Shown in pieces: positions 1 to 12,633 of a DNA stretch of 64,000 bases. A program made the position numbers and the translations under genes. This stretch comes from Sipunculus nudus (taxonomy: Eukaryota; Annelida; Sipuncula; Golfingiida; Sipunculidae). Within the stretch, counting starts at the first letter, position 1. Each line of letters opens with the position of its first letter. A model generated the notes under the pieces. It was not told the origin of the DNA. It made no database searches and worked only from the letters and a program-made list of their open reading frames with translations. The stretch lies in contig CM049306.1 of assembly GCA_026874595.1 (NCBI GenBank), positions 17,629,019-17,693,018 on the forward strand. Direction: 5' to 3'.

Positions 1-1558
1 TCAAGAAATAATTAACAGATTCACTTGGAAAAACAAACGAGCTAAGGTGAAATTTAGTACAGCAGTGGGTATGTATGAAGATGGAGGATTAAAATTACCA
101 AACATAGAGATGAGATACAAGACCCAACGAGTAATTTGGGTAGTTAATTTATTAAACAAGTTTAATGGAACTGTTAAAATTCTCTTGAATGCAATGTGTA
201 GTAATGTAGGTGGATTACAATGCATTCATAAAGACTTTGATATCAACTGTCTTTCAAAGGATTGTGCACCATTTTATATATCTTGCTTTAAGGAATGGAT
301 TTTATATTGGAAATGTACATTAAAAGAGAAGGATGTCAGATGTCAATTTATTTGGAATAATCGAAACATATTGATTGATGGGTATTCTGTGTTTAATCCT
401 ACTCTATTTAAAATGAATGTTCAATATATTAATGACATGTTAGATTGTGATAGTAACTTTAAAACAGTGGAACAAATTGTTAAGGATTATTCAGTTACTT
501 GAAAGGATTTATTGTGTCTTCAATGGAACAGCCTTATTAGTGCAATACCGAAGGAATGGAAAAGAAAAATAAAAGATGGACTTGTTTCAGATATGGTGCC
601 TGATAATATTTTAGATTTGTCAAAACTGAACAGTCGTTCGGTGTACAAGGCACTTATCAATACAATTTATCAGGTACCGACAAATAGTACTATACTTGGT
701 GATATTGGATATAGCAATTGGCACAATGTTTATGAAAATGTCTATCAATGTACTCTTGATACTTATCTACGTGAATTTCAATTTAAGATTATTAACAATT
801 ATCTTCCTGTAAATAAGAATCTTTTTAAATGGAAATTGATAGACAGCCCAAGATGTAGTTATTGTTTTATTTACAATGAGTCAGTAAGTCATCTGTTCTA
901 TTATTGTCATACAACAAAAAACCTTTATATCAGGTTGAAAAAGTGGATTGAAAGTACAAGCTATATTTTACCGGAGTTTACAAAATCAAATATTATGTAT
1001 GGTCAGTTGCCGGATAGTAGTAACAGTAGGCTTAATAATACAATTTTTCTCATTTTCAAATATGTAGGATTCCTTAAAAGGGAAACTGATAACCCTAATT
1101 TGTTAGAAATTATAAAGTTCAAGCTAAAAGAGGTGTATAACATCGAATATCTCTTGGCCTTCAGGAAGGGAAAACTGAATGTACATATGGAAAAATGGTC
1201 ACAAATTATGGACATAATCTCAACGTAATTCTAACCACGATGTATGTGTCTTGTTCTAGTGTTTATTTAATTTTTTTTTTAAGTGCATATGTCTCATGTA
1301 AAGAGCTCACTTTCATGTGTACTCTATTTGTCATTTAGAAAGGTATTGGTGAACAAGCGGAGGGTGTTGATGAACTGTTCTCAACAAACATTTTCCTTTA
1401 TTCTTAACAAACATTACATTCAGAAGAATATGAAAGACTAAAATATGCACTTTTGTCTGTACCTGTACTAATTTATGTATATCGCTTATTTTGTTATGCC
1501 ATGTATGTATATGTACGTGTGTATCATCTTTTTGAATAAATATTGTAAAAAAAAAAAA
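1..1558 (+). pseudogene. 3' part of an L1/Tx1-type LINE (ORF2 C-terminus) with poly(A) tail
   Basis: This is the 3' end of a non-LTR retrotransposon whose reverse transcriptase and endonuclease lie beyond the left edge. Reading frame 2 runs from the first bases to the TAA at 1226-1228, broken by one in-frame TGA at 500-502. Early residues show the post-RT pattern F-x-W-x-x-K followed by GGLKLPNIE, typical of L1-like ORF2 proteins. At about nt 853-905 there is a zf-RVT type knuckle (CSYC, then H and C). A 3' UTR of about 320 bp follows, with AATAAA at 1535-1540 and an A-run at 1547-1558. The TGA and the missing 5' part make it a dead copy. The clade (L1 or Tx1) is inferred from motif style only. 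Confidence 0.85.
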
Positions 1559-2405
1559 CACTACTGAAGGTCATAATACATAAATATAGGTCAATGTGAC
1601 TTAATTTGGGGTTTGCAAGAGTTTACCAGAACCTGTCTGCATATCAAATTTGATCAATATGCCCATAAAATCTGGTGATCATAGCCTCTGCAGTTCCTGC
1701 AGTAGCAATTCATATTCAGTTAACTACCATTTCTCTAATGAACAGCTGACACTGAAATGAACGCTAAAGTGCTAAATTTTCTGAATTACCTGGGAAAATG
1801 TGACATTTGGCTTACAGAAACCAGGTCAACACAACTAGTGCCATCTATATCTTATACACATGTATACCAGTCACATGATCCATATGAATGGATCAATATT
1901 AGGAGCTGATAGTTACAACCGTTCCAGAAATATTTAGCAACAGAGATAACATTAAGTCTGCATGCATACGCCTAATTACATTCATATCTTCAAATACTGC
2001 TATCAACCAAACTCATGGAATATTGGTCCAGTTGTTTTCAAACATTACATGCTGATATTCTTATATGTGTATATAAAGCATATTATTTAAATTTTATGAT
2101 CCAATGCAAAATTATGTTCAGCAACCTATCAACCCCATAAAGAGTCTTTGAGAGAGTTCCAATCAAGTTTTTGCCAAAGGGCTTGCAGAATATATGTAAC
2201 AACATGTGACCTAATTTCAGGTTTCCAAGGATATTTCCTCAGTACCTGCCTGAATGTCAAGTTAGAGGTTTTTGAGTTCAAGCAGTTATGATTTGTGCCC
2301 TGTTAACAGAAAGAAACTAGACCATACAACCCAGAGACTGGATGACAGACAAAAGCCCAAGCCTACATATAACTTGGGCAACTTTCAGTCAACTGATCTA
2401 AAAGT
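1559..2405 (+). repeat. Degenerate family B-like repeat with decayed 3' end
   Basis: The phrases resemble the family B core seen at 19440-19560: a 'gtgacctaatttcaggtttccaagg' type sentence at about 2207-2232 and 'gatttgtgccctgttaacag' at about 2289-2308. At about 2385-2404 there is TTTCAGTCAACTGATCTAAAA, a decayed form of the family B 3' hairpin arm. No 5' end is visible; the stretch begins right after the LINE poly(A). Confidence 0.5.
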
Positions 2406-3844
2406 CACATCAAAGGGCTGCATTTACATAAACCACAGTATTTTTTATTATACAAACAGGGAAACTGACATCTAAACATCTGTAAAAGTCATGCTATGTT
2501 TGGAGTGTCCTCAATCTATGTCCCAATGACATTGTTTCAAGGTTTAAGTAATACATTCACACAAGTCCCTAAATGGTTAAATATAATGACAACTATGGAA
2601 GTTCCATTTAAATCCATTAGTACCATATGAGCAGTGTAATGCTATCCTGTAGTGACAGAAATCAATACCTACAAATACTGTAGGGATTTTTCCAGTGTTT
2701 AACTATTAAACCTTTAAAATCTAGATCCTGCGATGATTTAAGCACCAAATTACAAAGCCTGCAACTGAACACGCACTTGACAAATTAAGGTTGTGGAAAC
2801 AGGTTTATCCAAATAACCAGACACTGAAAGTTGTAAATGTGAAGAATCGGGAACATACCATTATTTATCTGATAACTGACTCTACATAATGTGTCACCCA
2901 GTATTTGTATAATTGATGGCCAAGTATGTGGCTCAGCTCTTCACCTCACTAGTTTATTTTGCAGTAAGTGTTTTATTCCTTGGATGATCTGAGCAGGGAG
3001 TGGTGGGCTTTAATGTCTTAGATAACAGTAAAATAAAATGTGACACAAAGTTTACTTAATTCTGATTTTTTAAACTTTCTGTGGATACCATACAAAAACT
3101 AAATCTTCAAAATACTCATTGTTTTAAAACCTATTAATATCATACTAGCTGATAAACCCAGTATACAGGGCTTTTTACCCAGGTTGGGGACATATTATTA
3201 ACTGAGATGTAAAAGTTGGCTCATTTTTTATTCTTAAAGTTAAAAGGTTACAAGATTAAAGTTGACTGGATTCTATCTTTTGACATATAAGAAATAGAAT
3301 GATATGAGGAACACATGAATGATTTATTAAATATAAGTTACAAGGAAACTGTTCCTGAAGAAAGAAACAGAAATATGCATACCTTGTAAGTAGCTTTAGT
3401 GGACCCAATGGGACTCCATGTAGAGGGTCTGTATCCAATTTTTAGCTGCCACAAACTTTTTTTCATTGTATAAGACCAATTTTGAGGTCTGAAACCCCCG
3501 CTACCACCCCACCCTATTCCTGAAATTGGGACCTTGAATTATGTTTTGTCATTTATTCTCCTGGGTTGAACCCTCCATTTCATAAGACGAGTAACATGTG
3601 TTTTTCACTTTTACTGACCACAGGTGTGAGCCTGGGTCAAATGTAAGGCCAGACATGCTCAAATCCCTCACTAAAAGCAAGAGTTATTCATATGAAGAAT
3701 AGTCCTTAATTGTGTGTTTGAGGTTGAGTGACCACTATGCATGCATTCTGGTCATTTTCTAAGGCAGTATATATGGCTGTGCTGGGTCTAACCTCCGCTC
3801 AAGTCAGTGAAAATAGGTAAATCACTCAAAATTATAGGTACATT
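2406..3844. other. Uncharacterised intronic/intergenic DNA
   Basis: AT-rich sequence without a convincing coding frame, splice-flanked exon or clear repeat end. The small reading frame at 3256-3438 is not similar to anything recognised. Confidence 0.6.
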
Positions 3845-5167
3845 AACAAGGGACCCATGGGTCACGGTGCTCAGCTGAAGTTTGAAATTTCAGCAAATGC
3901 AAAATATGCAAAATATTCTATTGTAATGTTTTCATATAATATAAGCAAATGAGAGACTAAATGGAAAAGGACCCTCCCTTGGTTATAGTAAAGTTCTAAA
4001 TATATGATTGCAAAACTAAAACTCTGACAAGACTGTCATGAAGAAAAACAGTAAAGGTTTTGGGATACTGTGATAAATATGAAAAATTTGTGTACAGAAG
4101 TGTACAGAATGGATTGATACCCCTATTTCACTTTCAAGGAAATAATGCATTTAAGATTATATTAAAGCCTATATTTTTGGCATATCAACTTTTTCCATTT
4201 ATAGGTTTTATCAGATTCATTTTTTTTATTAACAAGTTTTGTAAATTTGGTATAAAAAATCCTGAAAATATAAGTTAAACTATCAGAATTCTAAGTTGCA
4301 ATCACAGAAAATTATAACATTCATCTAGTTTATGCACTAACTTTTGGGGGGGGGGGGGGAGCATGGCAGAGAGGAAGCCTGCCAGTAGTGGCCAGGCTGA
4401 GTCAAGGCAAGCTGCCTGGAGTGGGTTATATAACACAGGTGAAGGCTGTACTACTAGGTGGGCTTGATGTAAACAACACTTGACATGGTGTATGAAAACT
4501 TGAATAAAAGCTACCCTTATCAATCAATTTCTTTAAAATTAAGATTTTAAAAGATTAAATACTTGTGTATATATGCTGTGAAAATTTAATCAACAGTGCT
4601 TACAGGGGAAAAACGTGCTGTGGCCAAATATGGACGAAACTTTGAAAAATTGCAAAATTCAGATCTAACTTTTGGTAAACAATTGAATATTGATCAAATG
4701 AAGTTATATAACTGAAAAAGTCTCCAGCTTCAGCAAATCTCATGTAGAGTGAGTAATTTTATTTCCCAATTTAAAAAAAAAAATGCATTATGTTTGGGCC
4801 TATCACTTCAAAACAATACACAATACTGACCTAATATTTGGAAAGTACATGGAAATGTATGGAAGAATATGCATACTAAATATGATAAAAAAAATATCAA
4901 TGGTTTTGATATTAGGCAACCTTGAAGAGTAACAATTGCTTTTTTTATGGAAAACAGAGGTTTTTCCTTAATATCTCGAAGGAACATAATCCTGGTGACC
5001 CTATATATAGTATGGTAGGAGATTTTGGGGACATCTAACTGTATGCCAAAATTTTGGATTCATAGGTCCAAAGGTTTAAAATGTGCCCTGTTAATGGCCA
5101 GCCGGCAAGACGAAGGACAAAGGACCATGATTAAAGCTAGGATGACCTATAGTCAGCTGAGCTAAAA
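3845..5167 (+). mobile_element. Family B element, copy 1 (Helentron/Pearl-like, non-autonomous)
   Basis: The 5' end is AACAAG at 3845, followed by the palindrome-like GGACCCATGGGTCA and the subterminal GCTCAGCTGA. The 3' end at about 5150-5167 is TAGTCAGCTGAGCTAAAAA, which carries the reverse complement of the subterminal motif. A decayed CpG tract (gccggcaagacg) precedes the 3' end. The whole is collinear with the copy at 44406-46305, apart from a segment present only there. A G-run lies at about 4346-4359. No protein is encoded. Confidence 0.75.
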
Positions 5168-6775
5168 ATTATTCATTTTCATATCGCCTATGTCACTGCA
5201 AGGACAATAACCTTTAAAATGAGGTATGGCACAGTGTCATACGCAATGCGGTTTCAGAGAACATTGAGGACACAGGTGGACTGAATTCCTTTTACAAGTT
5301 TTAGATATGCAGCAAACTTTTGATTTTTATTACATATGGAACAAGCAGATTATACTGATAACAGTGTAAATGTTTACTGAAGAGGAATTGAAAACAAACT
5401 ATAACATAAATTAAGGAAATATTCGCAACATAATGGATATTTGTACATTATATACTGAACATGTTCTTTAGTACAGATTTAGAAATATCCACTAACCATA
5501 ATTTTCCCAAACTGTAAGGTATCTGTGCAAGGTGTTAATTTCAAAGAAAACAGTGTCCTTATAAAAAAATTCAAAACTACTTTTGATCTTGACTATCACC
5601 AGATACATACAGTGCTTGAAAATAGCAAAATTTTCTACCTAACAGCTGGGAGCATGGAAGAAATTTTACTATAGACCATTTCACCACCTACTGTCCACCT
5701 GTTTTTTGTAGATGATTTACTTAAAAGTCTATATTTTTCAATATTTTCCAAAAAAAACAATGTATGGAAGTGACAACCTAATATGGCAGTTACAAATTTT
5801 ACAAGAAATCCCCCATTTATGCTTCGCAACATTTTAGTCTCTTTATCATGATCTGGCAGATATGAAGTGTCCCATGAGTGTTTACATGAGATCATCCAAT
5901 CAGGAGCTGTCAGTTGAGCCTGTTTTTGCATGTGACCAATGACCTTGACCACCATAAGTGGGTCTGATATGTTGTAGAATGTAGACTGATTTCTCATATT
6001 TTCAGAAAATTCTGTTACTCAAATAAGGCATAAGGTAGGAACTTAGTTACCCTGTTGAAAATAGGTCCTGTAATCCTCTCCTCTATACTTTAATTGTTTC
6101 CCTTGAAATGTAACTAATAAAAGTATTCATAGCAAAAAACAAGTGGACATTAGGGGATGAAACGGACTATAGACCCAAAGAAATTAATTTTTTTTTTTAA
6201 TTGAAAAACCCTGAAAAATGTCTGTATGATGTAAAGAGTAATGTATTACATGGCATTGTACACATTTAGCTATAATGTTAAGTCTGAATTAAAGAAGGAG
6301 CATTCAGACAGGAATTACTATGCAATTATTCTTTTATTGCACAGCGAATGATATGAGTGGTTTCAATGGATAAAATGACTTGTCTAGCAAGTGGTCTAGC
6401 ACTAATTTCTAAACATGACATATCTGTATCTGTAATCCTTCCATTAATGAAAAATGTGGTTTATTATTTTCAGCAGATTCACAAATATTTACCTTGGCAC
6501 TCATTTGCCACTTAAACATTTAAACATGTCCCACAGCATAATCTTTAAAATAAAAAGTTCCAATATGAAACAATGAATTGTGCCACAGAGACATAACAAA
6601 ATTATAATTTCCTTGGCGCTCATTTGCTGCATACAAATCAAAACATATCCTACAGCATATATTGTTTAACATAAAAACGTCCTTAATATAAAACAGTGAA
6701 CTGTATAAGAGAGGTATAGCAAAATTAATGTCACAAATTTACATCAATTTATGTATTTTGCATTAAGGAGGGTGT
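5168..6775. other. Uncharacterised DNA with one unrecognised minus-strand ORF
   Basis: A minus-strand open frame at 5997-5635 (120 codons from an ATG) is fairly long for this base composition and has a protein-like composition (for example SWDTSYLPDHDKETKM), but no family could be assigned. Nothing else in the stretch was identified; it may be an eroded mobile-element ORF. Confidence 0.35.
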
Positions 6776-7040
6776 CATGCCAGATGTGACACTTTCATTT
6801 GCGTGAATGTCAGTTATGCCACTTTCAAATGTGCCAAATTCCAGTTGCACGACATGCCATGTGCGCAACAAAGCTATAATAAGCCATATGAAGTTATATT
6901 TCATTTTGGTTATAGTATTCGTTAATCTGTTCCACATGGCATCTTCAACATTTTTTAAAATGTGGTATATTATTGCAACAAAATACAAGCAAAGGAACCC
7001 TTTCAATTTTGAGCGACATGGTTTAGTCACGTCACGCGCG
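6776..7040 (+). repeat. Dispersed ~265 bp repeat, plus-oriented copy
   Basis: Nearly the whole segment is recognisable as the reverse complement of 11800-12060, with many substitutions and small gaps. Shared phrases include ATGCCAGATG at one end, the 'acaaaatacaagcaaag' block, and TGGTTTAGTCA at the other. No terminal inverted repeat or target duplication was found. Confidence 0.7.
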
Positions 7041-7394
7041 ATTATCACCATGCATGATGGAGTCCCTCATCTGGACAAGAATAAATACACTGCAAGTGTT
7101 AATGAAAATACAATAAAAGCTAAAGTAGTATCCTTTTCTTAAGAAACACTAAGAATTATCTTTCATTAAGATAAAATTTATCAAGGGCAATACTTATAAT
7201 GTGCCATATTGTCCAGCCTTCTATACTCGTCAATAAAACCCTGCTAAAATTTCAATGTGTTCGTTAGTGAAAAAATTGAGAAACTCATGAATTTACTAAA
7301 CAGTCTGCCAACAGGAGTTGATGACCACCTCTACATTGAGGTGGAATATAGTACTCAGATAAAAATTTTACTGTTTTGCAACCATAACTCCTCG
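7041..7394. other. Uncharacterised spacer before CR1-like LINE
   Basis: No coding or repeat end recognised. It ends where RT-like translation begins, around 7395-7440. Confidence 0.4.
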
Positions 7395-8122
7395 CCTTGC
7401 TACTAAGAGCTGTGAGCTGGACCTGTTTCCTACTCATCTCCTTAAATCAAATCTTGAGGATGTAATTCCTATTATTTGTCTAACACTCAATAAACCATCG
7501 AGTGAAGGAGTGTTCCCTGAAGATCTCAAAGTAGCTATAGTGCCACCTCTTCTGAAGATGGCTGGATTAAACACTAATGAACACATAAATTTTAGACCTG
7601 TCTCAAATTTACCATTTCTTGGAAAAATAATTGAAAAAGCGGCCTGTTATCAGATTGTATCGCATGCCAAGAAAACTGGAAACATGGAGAAATATCAATC
7701 AGCATATACCAGGAATAGGAGTACTGAGACGGCTCTCTTGGATGTGATGAACAATGTTTACCAGGAAGCAGATACAGGAAGAGTGGTCTGTCTTATTATG
7801 CTGGACGTATCAGCCGCTTTTGACATGGTGATTCATGACTTGTTGCTTAATCGTCTGAAATATCCCTTTGGAGTTTCAGGTACTGTTCTCTCATGGATGA
7901 GGTCATAACTTACTAGTAGAAAACAAAAAGTGGTTATAAACGGATTGTTTTCATCAAAGGAGTTTATTAAGTACAGAATACCACAGGGTCAATTCTGGGC
8001 CCTTTTCTTTTTACTCTTTTCATCACTCCCCTAGGGGATATCTGCAGGAAATATGATGTAAACTTTCATGGTAACGCGGACGATCAGCAGTTATACTGCT
8101 CATTTGATCCCAAGGACAAAAT
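7395..8122 (+). pseudogene. CR1/Jockey-superfamily LINE reverse transcriptase, part 1
   Basis: Translation from about 7400 gives a reverse transcriptase of the CR1/Jockey type. Visible blocks are FRPVSNLPFLGKIIEK (fingers), SAYTRNRSTETALL, and LDVSAAFD (palm motif A, catalytic Asp). After a stop at 7906-7908 come IPQG and, near 8070-8085, NADD where family members have YADD. The reading is broken by the TAA and by a frameshift after IPQG, so the copy is dead. It is interrupted at 8122/8123 by a family A element. The protein resumes after 10632 with the residues expected next, so the two halves are one LINE copy. Confidence 0.85.
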
Positions 8123-10632
8123 AACAAGGCCAACAGGCCTAATGCGAACCTGTGCAACAAGATTACACAAGGTATAATGCTTCAATGCTGGACCATTACT
8201 TTTCAAGAACATGTGTAACATGTATATGAACAATGCAAGTACTAAACACTAAACGGACGCTGTGCAAAAATGGTGGCAGGTGGCACCACCAATTTTGTGT
8301 ATGAATAAGAGCTCTGTGAGATCTATACACATGCAAAATTTCAGAGGGATCTCAGTCCTGAGATAAAGGCCTGAATGTCTGCAGCATATACATAAATGTA
8401 GGTGGTGCCACCAGCCACAAAATCCAGAAAGCTATCCAAGATGTATAAACCTGCAAAATTATAGGCAGATATGTCAAACCACTGCCGAGATATGAGTGAT
8501 TTTATCTCACGGCAAACAAACAGACGAATGCTGTGCAAAAATGTTTGCAGGGGGCGCCATCGCTTTTGCGTATGATAAAGAGCTATGTGAGGTCTATAAA
8601 CATGCAAAATTTATGCCCAATCGGTCAAATGGTTCCTGAGATATGAGCTTGGAAGTCTGCAGGGTAAATTTGAATGTAGGTGGCGCCACCTGTCATAAAA
8701 TCAAGAAAGCTGTCAAGGATGTATAAACCTTCAAAATATCAGGTGGTTAAGTCAAACCACTGCAGAGATATGAGTGATTTTATCCAAAGGCAGATGAACA
8801 GATGGATGCTGTGCAAAAATGGTTGCAGGTGGCGCCACCATTTTTAGTGTATGTTATAAACTTTCCAAGGGCTACATTTGGGCAAAATCTTTAGCCTTAT
8901 CGGTCAAAAGGTTTATGTGTGGAAACAGACGCACAAATGGATGCTGGGCAGAGAGGAAAGGTCAGAGGTCAACCAGAAAGAGGGCGCAGCAGTCCACATG
9001 TGACCGATCATAATTCCTAATTTTAAAAAATTCTGCCCAGTGGTTATGGAGGAGTTCTCCGGAAACCTATGCGGCGATGGCGGCAGCGTAGGCGTCCAAC
9101 TGAAAACATAGTATCCGCAAAACTCTGTTTTGGCGGATACAATGATGGGACAATGGGCACTGGGCAGAAATTTATTTTCCCAATACAAAATGCTTTTCAG
9201 CTGACTTTTTATAAAAAAGAAATCAGGAATATATGTAAAATTATTACAGATGCATACTGAATGCAAAATTAAAATACAGATATATCTCACTGATGGCAAA
9301 TTCTTGAATTAAGTTGAGTAGGGATACCAATAATTTATAATCCATGTACAGTTGTCTTTATATAGCCACAGAGAGCTGAATATCCATGATTGTGACATTG
9401 CCTGGTATGATGAATAACTTAAATCAAAATTCTAAATTTTTTAAAAGCTTTTAAAAAAACTTTCTTGTCAATATTTACCAAAGATAACCTGAAATCTAAA
9501 TGTCTAGTGGCATGATGTAATAGATGCTGATAAACTGGTGCCAGGCTAGATACAACAGCATAACATATATGGTAAAATTACTCAATTTAATCTCCATAAT
9601 TCAGCAAAAAATCATTCATGTGGAACCATTAATGACAATTATTATAAGAATTATTGTAGGGATTATTCTTGTAAAATATTTAACAAACTGGCTTCAGTCT
9701 CATCAGTCGAAAAATGTTTCGCAGGTTTATAACTCATATAGGAAGATACAGCAATCTGGCTATGTTCAGCTTCCTGTAACTCAGCCAAAAAGCACTGAAC
9801 CAAAACCATTTGAACAAACTTGAATTATCAACATCTGAGGATAATTAATGTGTGAGATTTAAGAATTTGGCCCTGTGGTTTTTGAGAAGAAGATCTTTGT
9901 AGCCACTGAGCTCAAATCGGCTGTTTTGGCATATAACTAAATTCAGCTTCCCATAACTTAGACAAAAGTCACTGAAAAGAGACCATTTGAACAAACTCAA
10001 GAAAGCACTACCCTAGGATCATTTCTGTGCAATATTAAACATTCTGGCCATATGGTTTCAGAGAAGAAGTTTTTTGTAGCCCTCAGTGGGATACAGACAC
10101 TGATGACCCTGTACAAAAAAGGCTGATGCAGGTGGCACCACCAATACCTCAATTTCAGATATGACCTATGTGACCAACATTGGCATAAAATTTGGTGATG
10201 AAAGCTCCAGCCGTTTCTGACATTTAAATTTTAATATGCTTTTTTGCACAATTAACAAAGTTCAACCTCCTGTAACTCAGCCAAAAATCTCTGAACTGGA
10301 ACCATTCGAACAAACTTGAGAAAGATTGTTCCAAGAATAATTTCTGTGAAATATTGGACAATTTGGCTGGACAGTTTTGGAGAAGAAGATTTTTAAAGCT
10401 TTTTTAGCGTTTTCCCTATAAAATCTAAGAAAATGCAGTTAGAAAAAAATAAACAAAATCCGATATAGTTTTTTGGATGACTGATTATTTGCAAAAAATT
10501 TGGTGAGATTTTTTAATTTGCAAAAAAATTTTTGAGATAGCTATGGTTAACGTACAGACGATGCACGACGCACGACATACGACGCACGACACACGACACC
10601 GCACCATCGCATAAGCTCACAGGTTCGCTAAA
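8123..10632 (+). mobile_element. Family A element, copy 1 (A/D composite), inserted in a LINE
   Basis: The 5' end is AACAAG at 8123, then an AGGCC-type palindrome and subterminal GCGAACCTGTG (8144-8154). The 3' end has the exact reverse complement CACAGGTTCGC (10618-10628) then TAAAA. An ACGACGC-type CpG tract (10558-10600) sits just before the 3' end. The internal part 8276-9142 is a family D core plus D 3' hairpin; 9160-10550 is family A right-flank sequence with degenerate repeats of an 'aactcagccaaaaa' phrase. The small ORF at 9524-9823 is repeat-derived and not considered a gene. Confidence 0.85.
8276..9142 (+). repeat. Family D tandem core and 3' hairpin inside family A copy 1
   Basis: Core units alternate about 130 and 147 bp apart. 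Exact GGTGGCGCCACC sites are at 8679-8690 and 8828-8839, with imperfect ones near 8278 and 8401. A CGGCG-rich tract near 9070-9092 is followed by the hairpin GTATCCGC...GCGGATAC (9111-9140), the D family 3' terminus. No D 5' end (AACTAG) is present. Confidence 0.8.
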
Positions 10633-11400
10633 AATTCATGAGACTGTTTCTAAATTAGAAGTGTGTATATTATCCATAGGATCATGGACGAGGGAAAACA
10701 GACTTGAACTGAATGAAGACAAGACTTAAGTTATTATGGCTGGTACCAAATTTAATCTTAAGAAAATGCAGAATCTTAGAGTTAAGATTGGTGATGATAT
10801 AATCCAGGCAACTTAATGTGAAAGAAACCTTGGTTTTTATATGGGTAGTACACTCAGTGGTAGAGAGCATATAAATAAAGTATGCTCCTCCTCATATATC
10901 ATGTTAAAACGACTGTGTAACAAGGAAAGTTTTAGCTCAAGCATAAGTCATGAGTAGAGTCGATTAATGCAACAGTCTACTCGTTGGTGCATCCCAGAAG
11001 GAAATGAACCGTTTGCAGTGTATTCAGAATATGTGTGCTCGCCTTGAAACAGGTCTAAGAAAGTATGACCACATCACGCCCTGGCTGAAAGCCCTTCACT
11101 GGCTGAAAATTCCATACAGAATTAAATATAAGATTCTAGTATTAACTTTTAGGTGTATTAAGGGAGCAGCACCTGAATATCTTATTTAAGCTCTTAAATT
11201 AAAATAAATGGTTAAGGTAAGCCACAGCTGGCAAGGTACAGATCCCTGCCAGGCATAATATGTCTTTAACTCTACAAGGTTGTTTTGTACAGGTAGCTCC
11301 TAGGCTTTGGAATGCTTTACCTTGGAACCTTAGAAACACAGATGAAATGTCTGTTGAATTATTTAAGTCAGGACTAAAGACTCAATTCTAACTCTTTTGT
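10633..11400 (+). pseudogene. CR1/Jockey-superfamily LINE, part 2 (C-terminal region)
   Basis: This continues the RT copy at 7395-8122. The translation first gives IHETVSKLE and then ENRLELNEDKT, the usual connection after the YADD block. Further on it shows ARLETGLRKYDHITPWLKALHWLKIPYR-type sequence (11040-11130) and APRLWNALPWNLRN-like sequence near 11295-11330. Several stops and frameshifts are present. The 3' end of the LINE is around 11400; no poly(A) is obvious. Confidence 0.85.
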
Positions 11401-11799
11401 TACTTTTCAGGGCCTTTGACTATAAGAGTATAAAAGTGTGCTACACTAAGTGATAATTGTAAAATTGTATGTTGACGTATTAAGGAAATAGGTGTGAATG
11501 ACAGGTGTTGTTTTCATTAATAATGTGGTCATATTTGATACCTGATTTTATTTATGCCATATCAAGCATTATTTAAAAGAATATGTTAAATATCATATGG
11601 TTATCAATGATATGTCACTGATTAACAGGAAACCACTCACCACAATGACTTAGATGACTTGGAAAACCCCACCAGGTTTGGTCTTTGAGCATCAAAGGGA
11701 AAGTGCTAGACGCTCTATTGTTAATGAACTAAATAAAAGGAATATGATCCGTTAAACATCCGCACTTGTTATAACTGTGATGTAATAAAATCATCAACT
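11401..11799. other. Uncharacterised spacer
   Basis: AT-rich; no gene or repeat boundary identified between the LINE end and the inverted repeat copy. Confidence 0.5.
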
Positions 11800-12060
11800 G
11801 CGCATGTCATGACTAAACCATATTGCTCAAAATGGAAAGGGTTTCTTTGCTTGTATTTTGTTGCAATAATATAAGGCATTCAATAAAATGTTGAAGAGGC
11901 CGTGTGATACAGATTCACTATAACCAAACGGAAATATAACTCCATATGGCTTATTATACTATTTATAGCTTTGTCGCACATATGGCATGTCGGGCATCTG
12001 AAAGTGGTGTAACTGACAGTTGTGTAAATGAAAGTGGAGCATCTGGCATGGAATCTTAAG
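11800..12060 (-). repeat. Dispersed ~265 bp repeat, minus-oriented copy
   Basis: Reverse-complement homologue of 6776-7040. The pair flanks the CR1-like LINE in inverted orientation. Confidence 0.7.
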
Positions 12061-12191
12061 TAGTATCTGGACATTATATGAGTGTTTGCAGTCCTTATTC
12101 ATTTATATGAATGGTCATGACCAACAAATGACCAATAAGAATTGCCTAAAGGTGTCTATGTATGTGTGTGTATATGAATATATATGAATAA

Positions 12192-12633
12192 AACAAGCAA
12201 TTTAAAGAAATTTATGTCCCCAGCTTTCACCTCCAGGTCTAGGAAGATTTTAAAGTATGTTGTAGGTACAAATAGTTTAACCATGCTCAAAAGATGGCAG
12301 CACCTGGCAGTTACTGCAAAAATTCATGTATTTTATGTCCATTGCCAGCAACACCAGTTGGTGATTAGTGAAACTAAATGTGCTGATTCATTATATAAAA
12401 AAACAAAATATCATATTGTATTATTATCTTGTGAGACAGACACTCCAAAACCAATTCCAACCAAGGTAAGCATGAGAGCAATCACTGACCCAAATCTGAA
12501 TGAAATTGGATAAAATTTAGGAAAGTTATCACACAGAAATGAAAACCTGACAGACGGACAGACAGACAGACAGATGCACAGACAAACCCAAATCAATGTT
12601 CCCCATTCCTTCCAAGGAAGCAGGGGACAAAAA
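12192..12633 (+). mobile_element. Family E element (compact, ~440 bp)
   Basis: AACAAG at 12192-12197 is followed by subterminal TTTATGTCCCCAGC (12211-12224). Near the 3' end a GACAGACGGACAGACAGACA tract (12548-12575) precedes a hairpin with arms GTTCCCC and GGGGAC (12598-12628). The last arm with its flanks (GCAGGGGACAAAAA) is the reverse complement of the 5' motif at most positions. It is the shortest complete example of the plan shared by families A-F. The open frame inside (12184-12513) is not gene-like. Confidence 0.65.

Noticed and set aside
9524-9823. 99-codon ORF with hydrophobic stretch as a small membrane protein
   Set aside because: It lies in family A right-flank sequence; the homologous stretch at 55150-55450 is not open in the same way.
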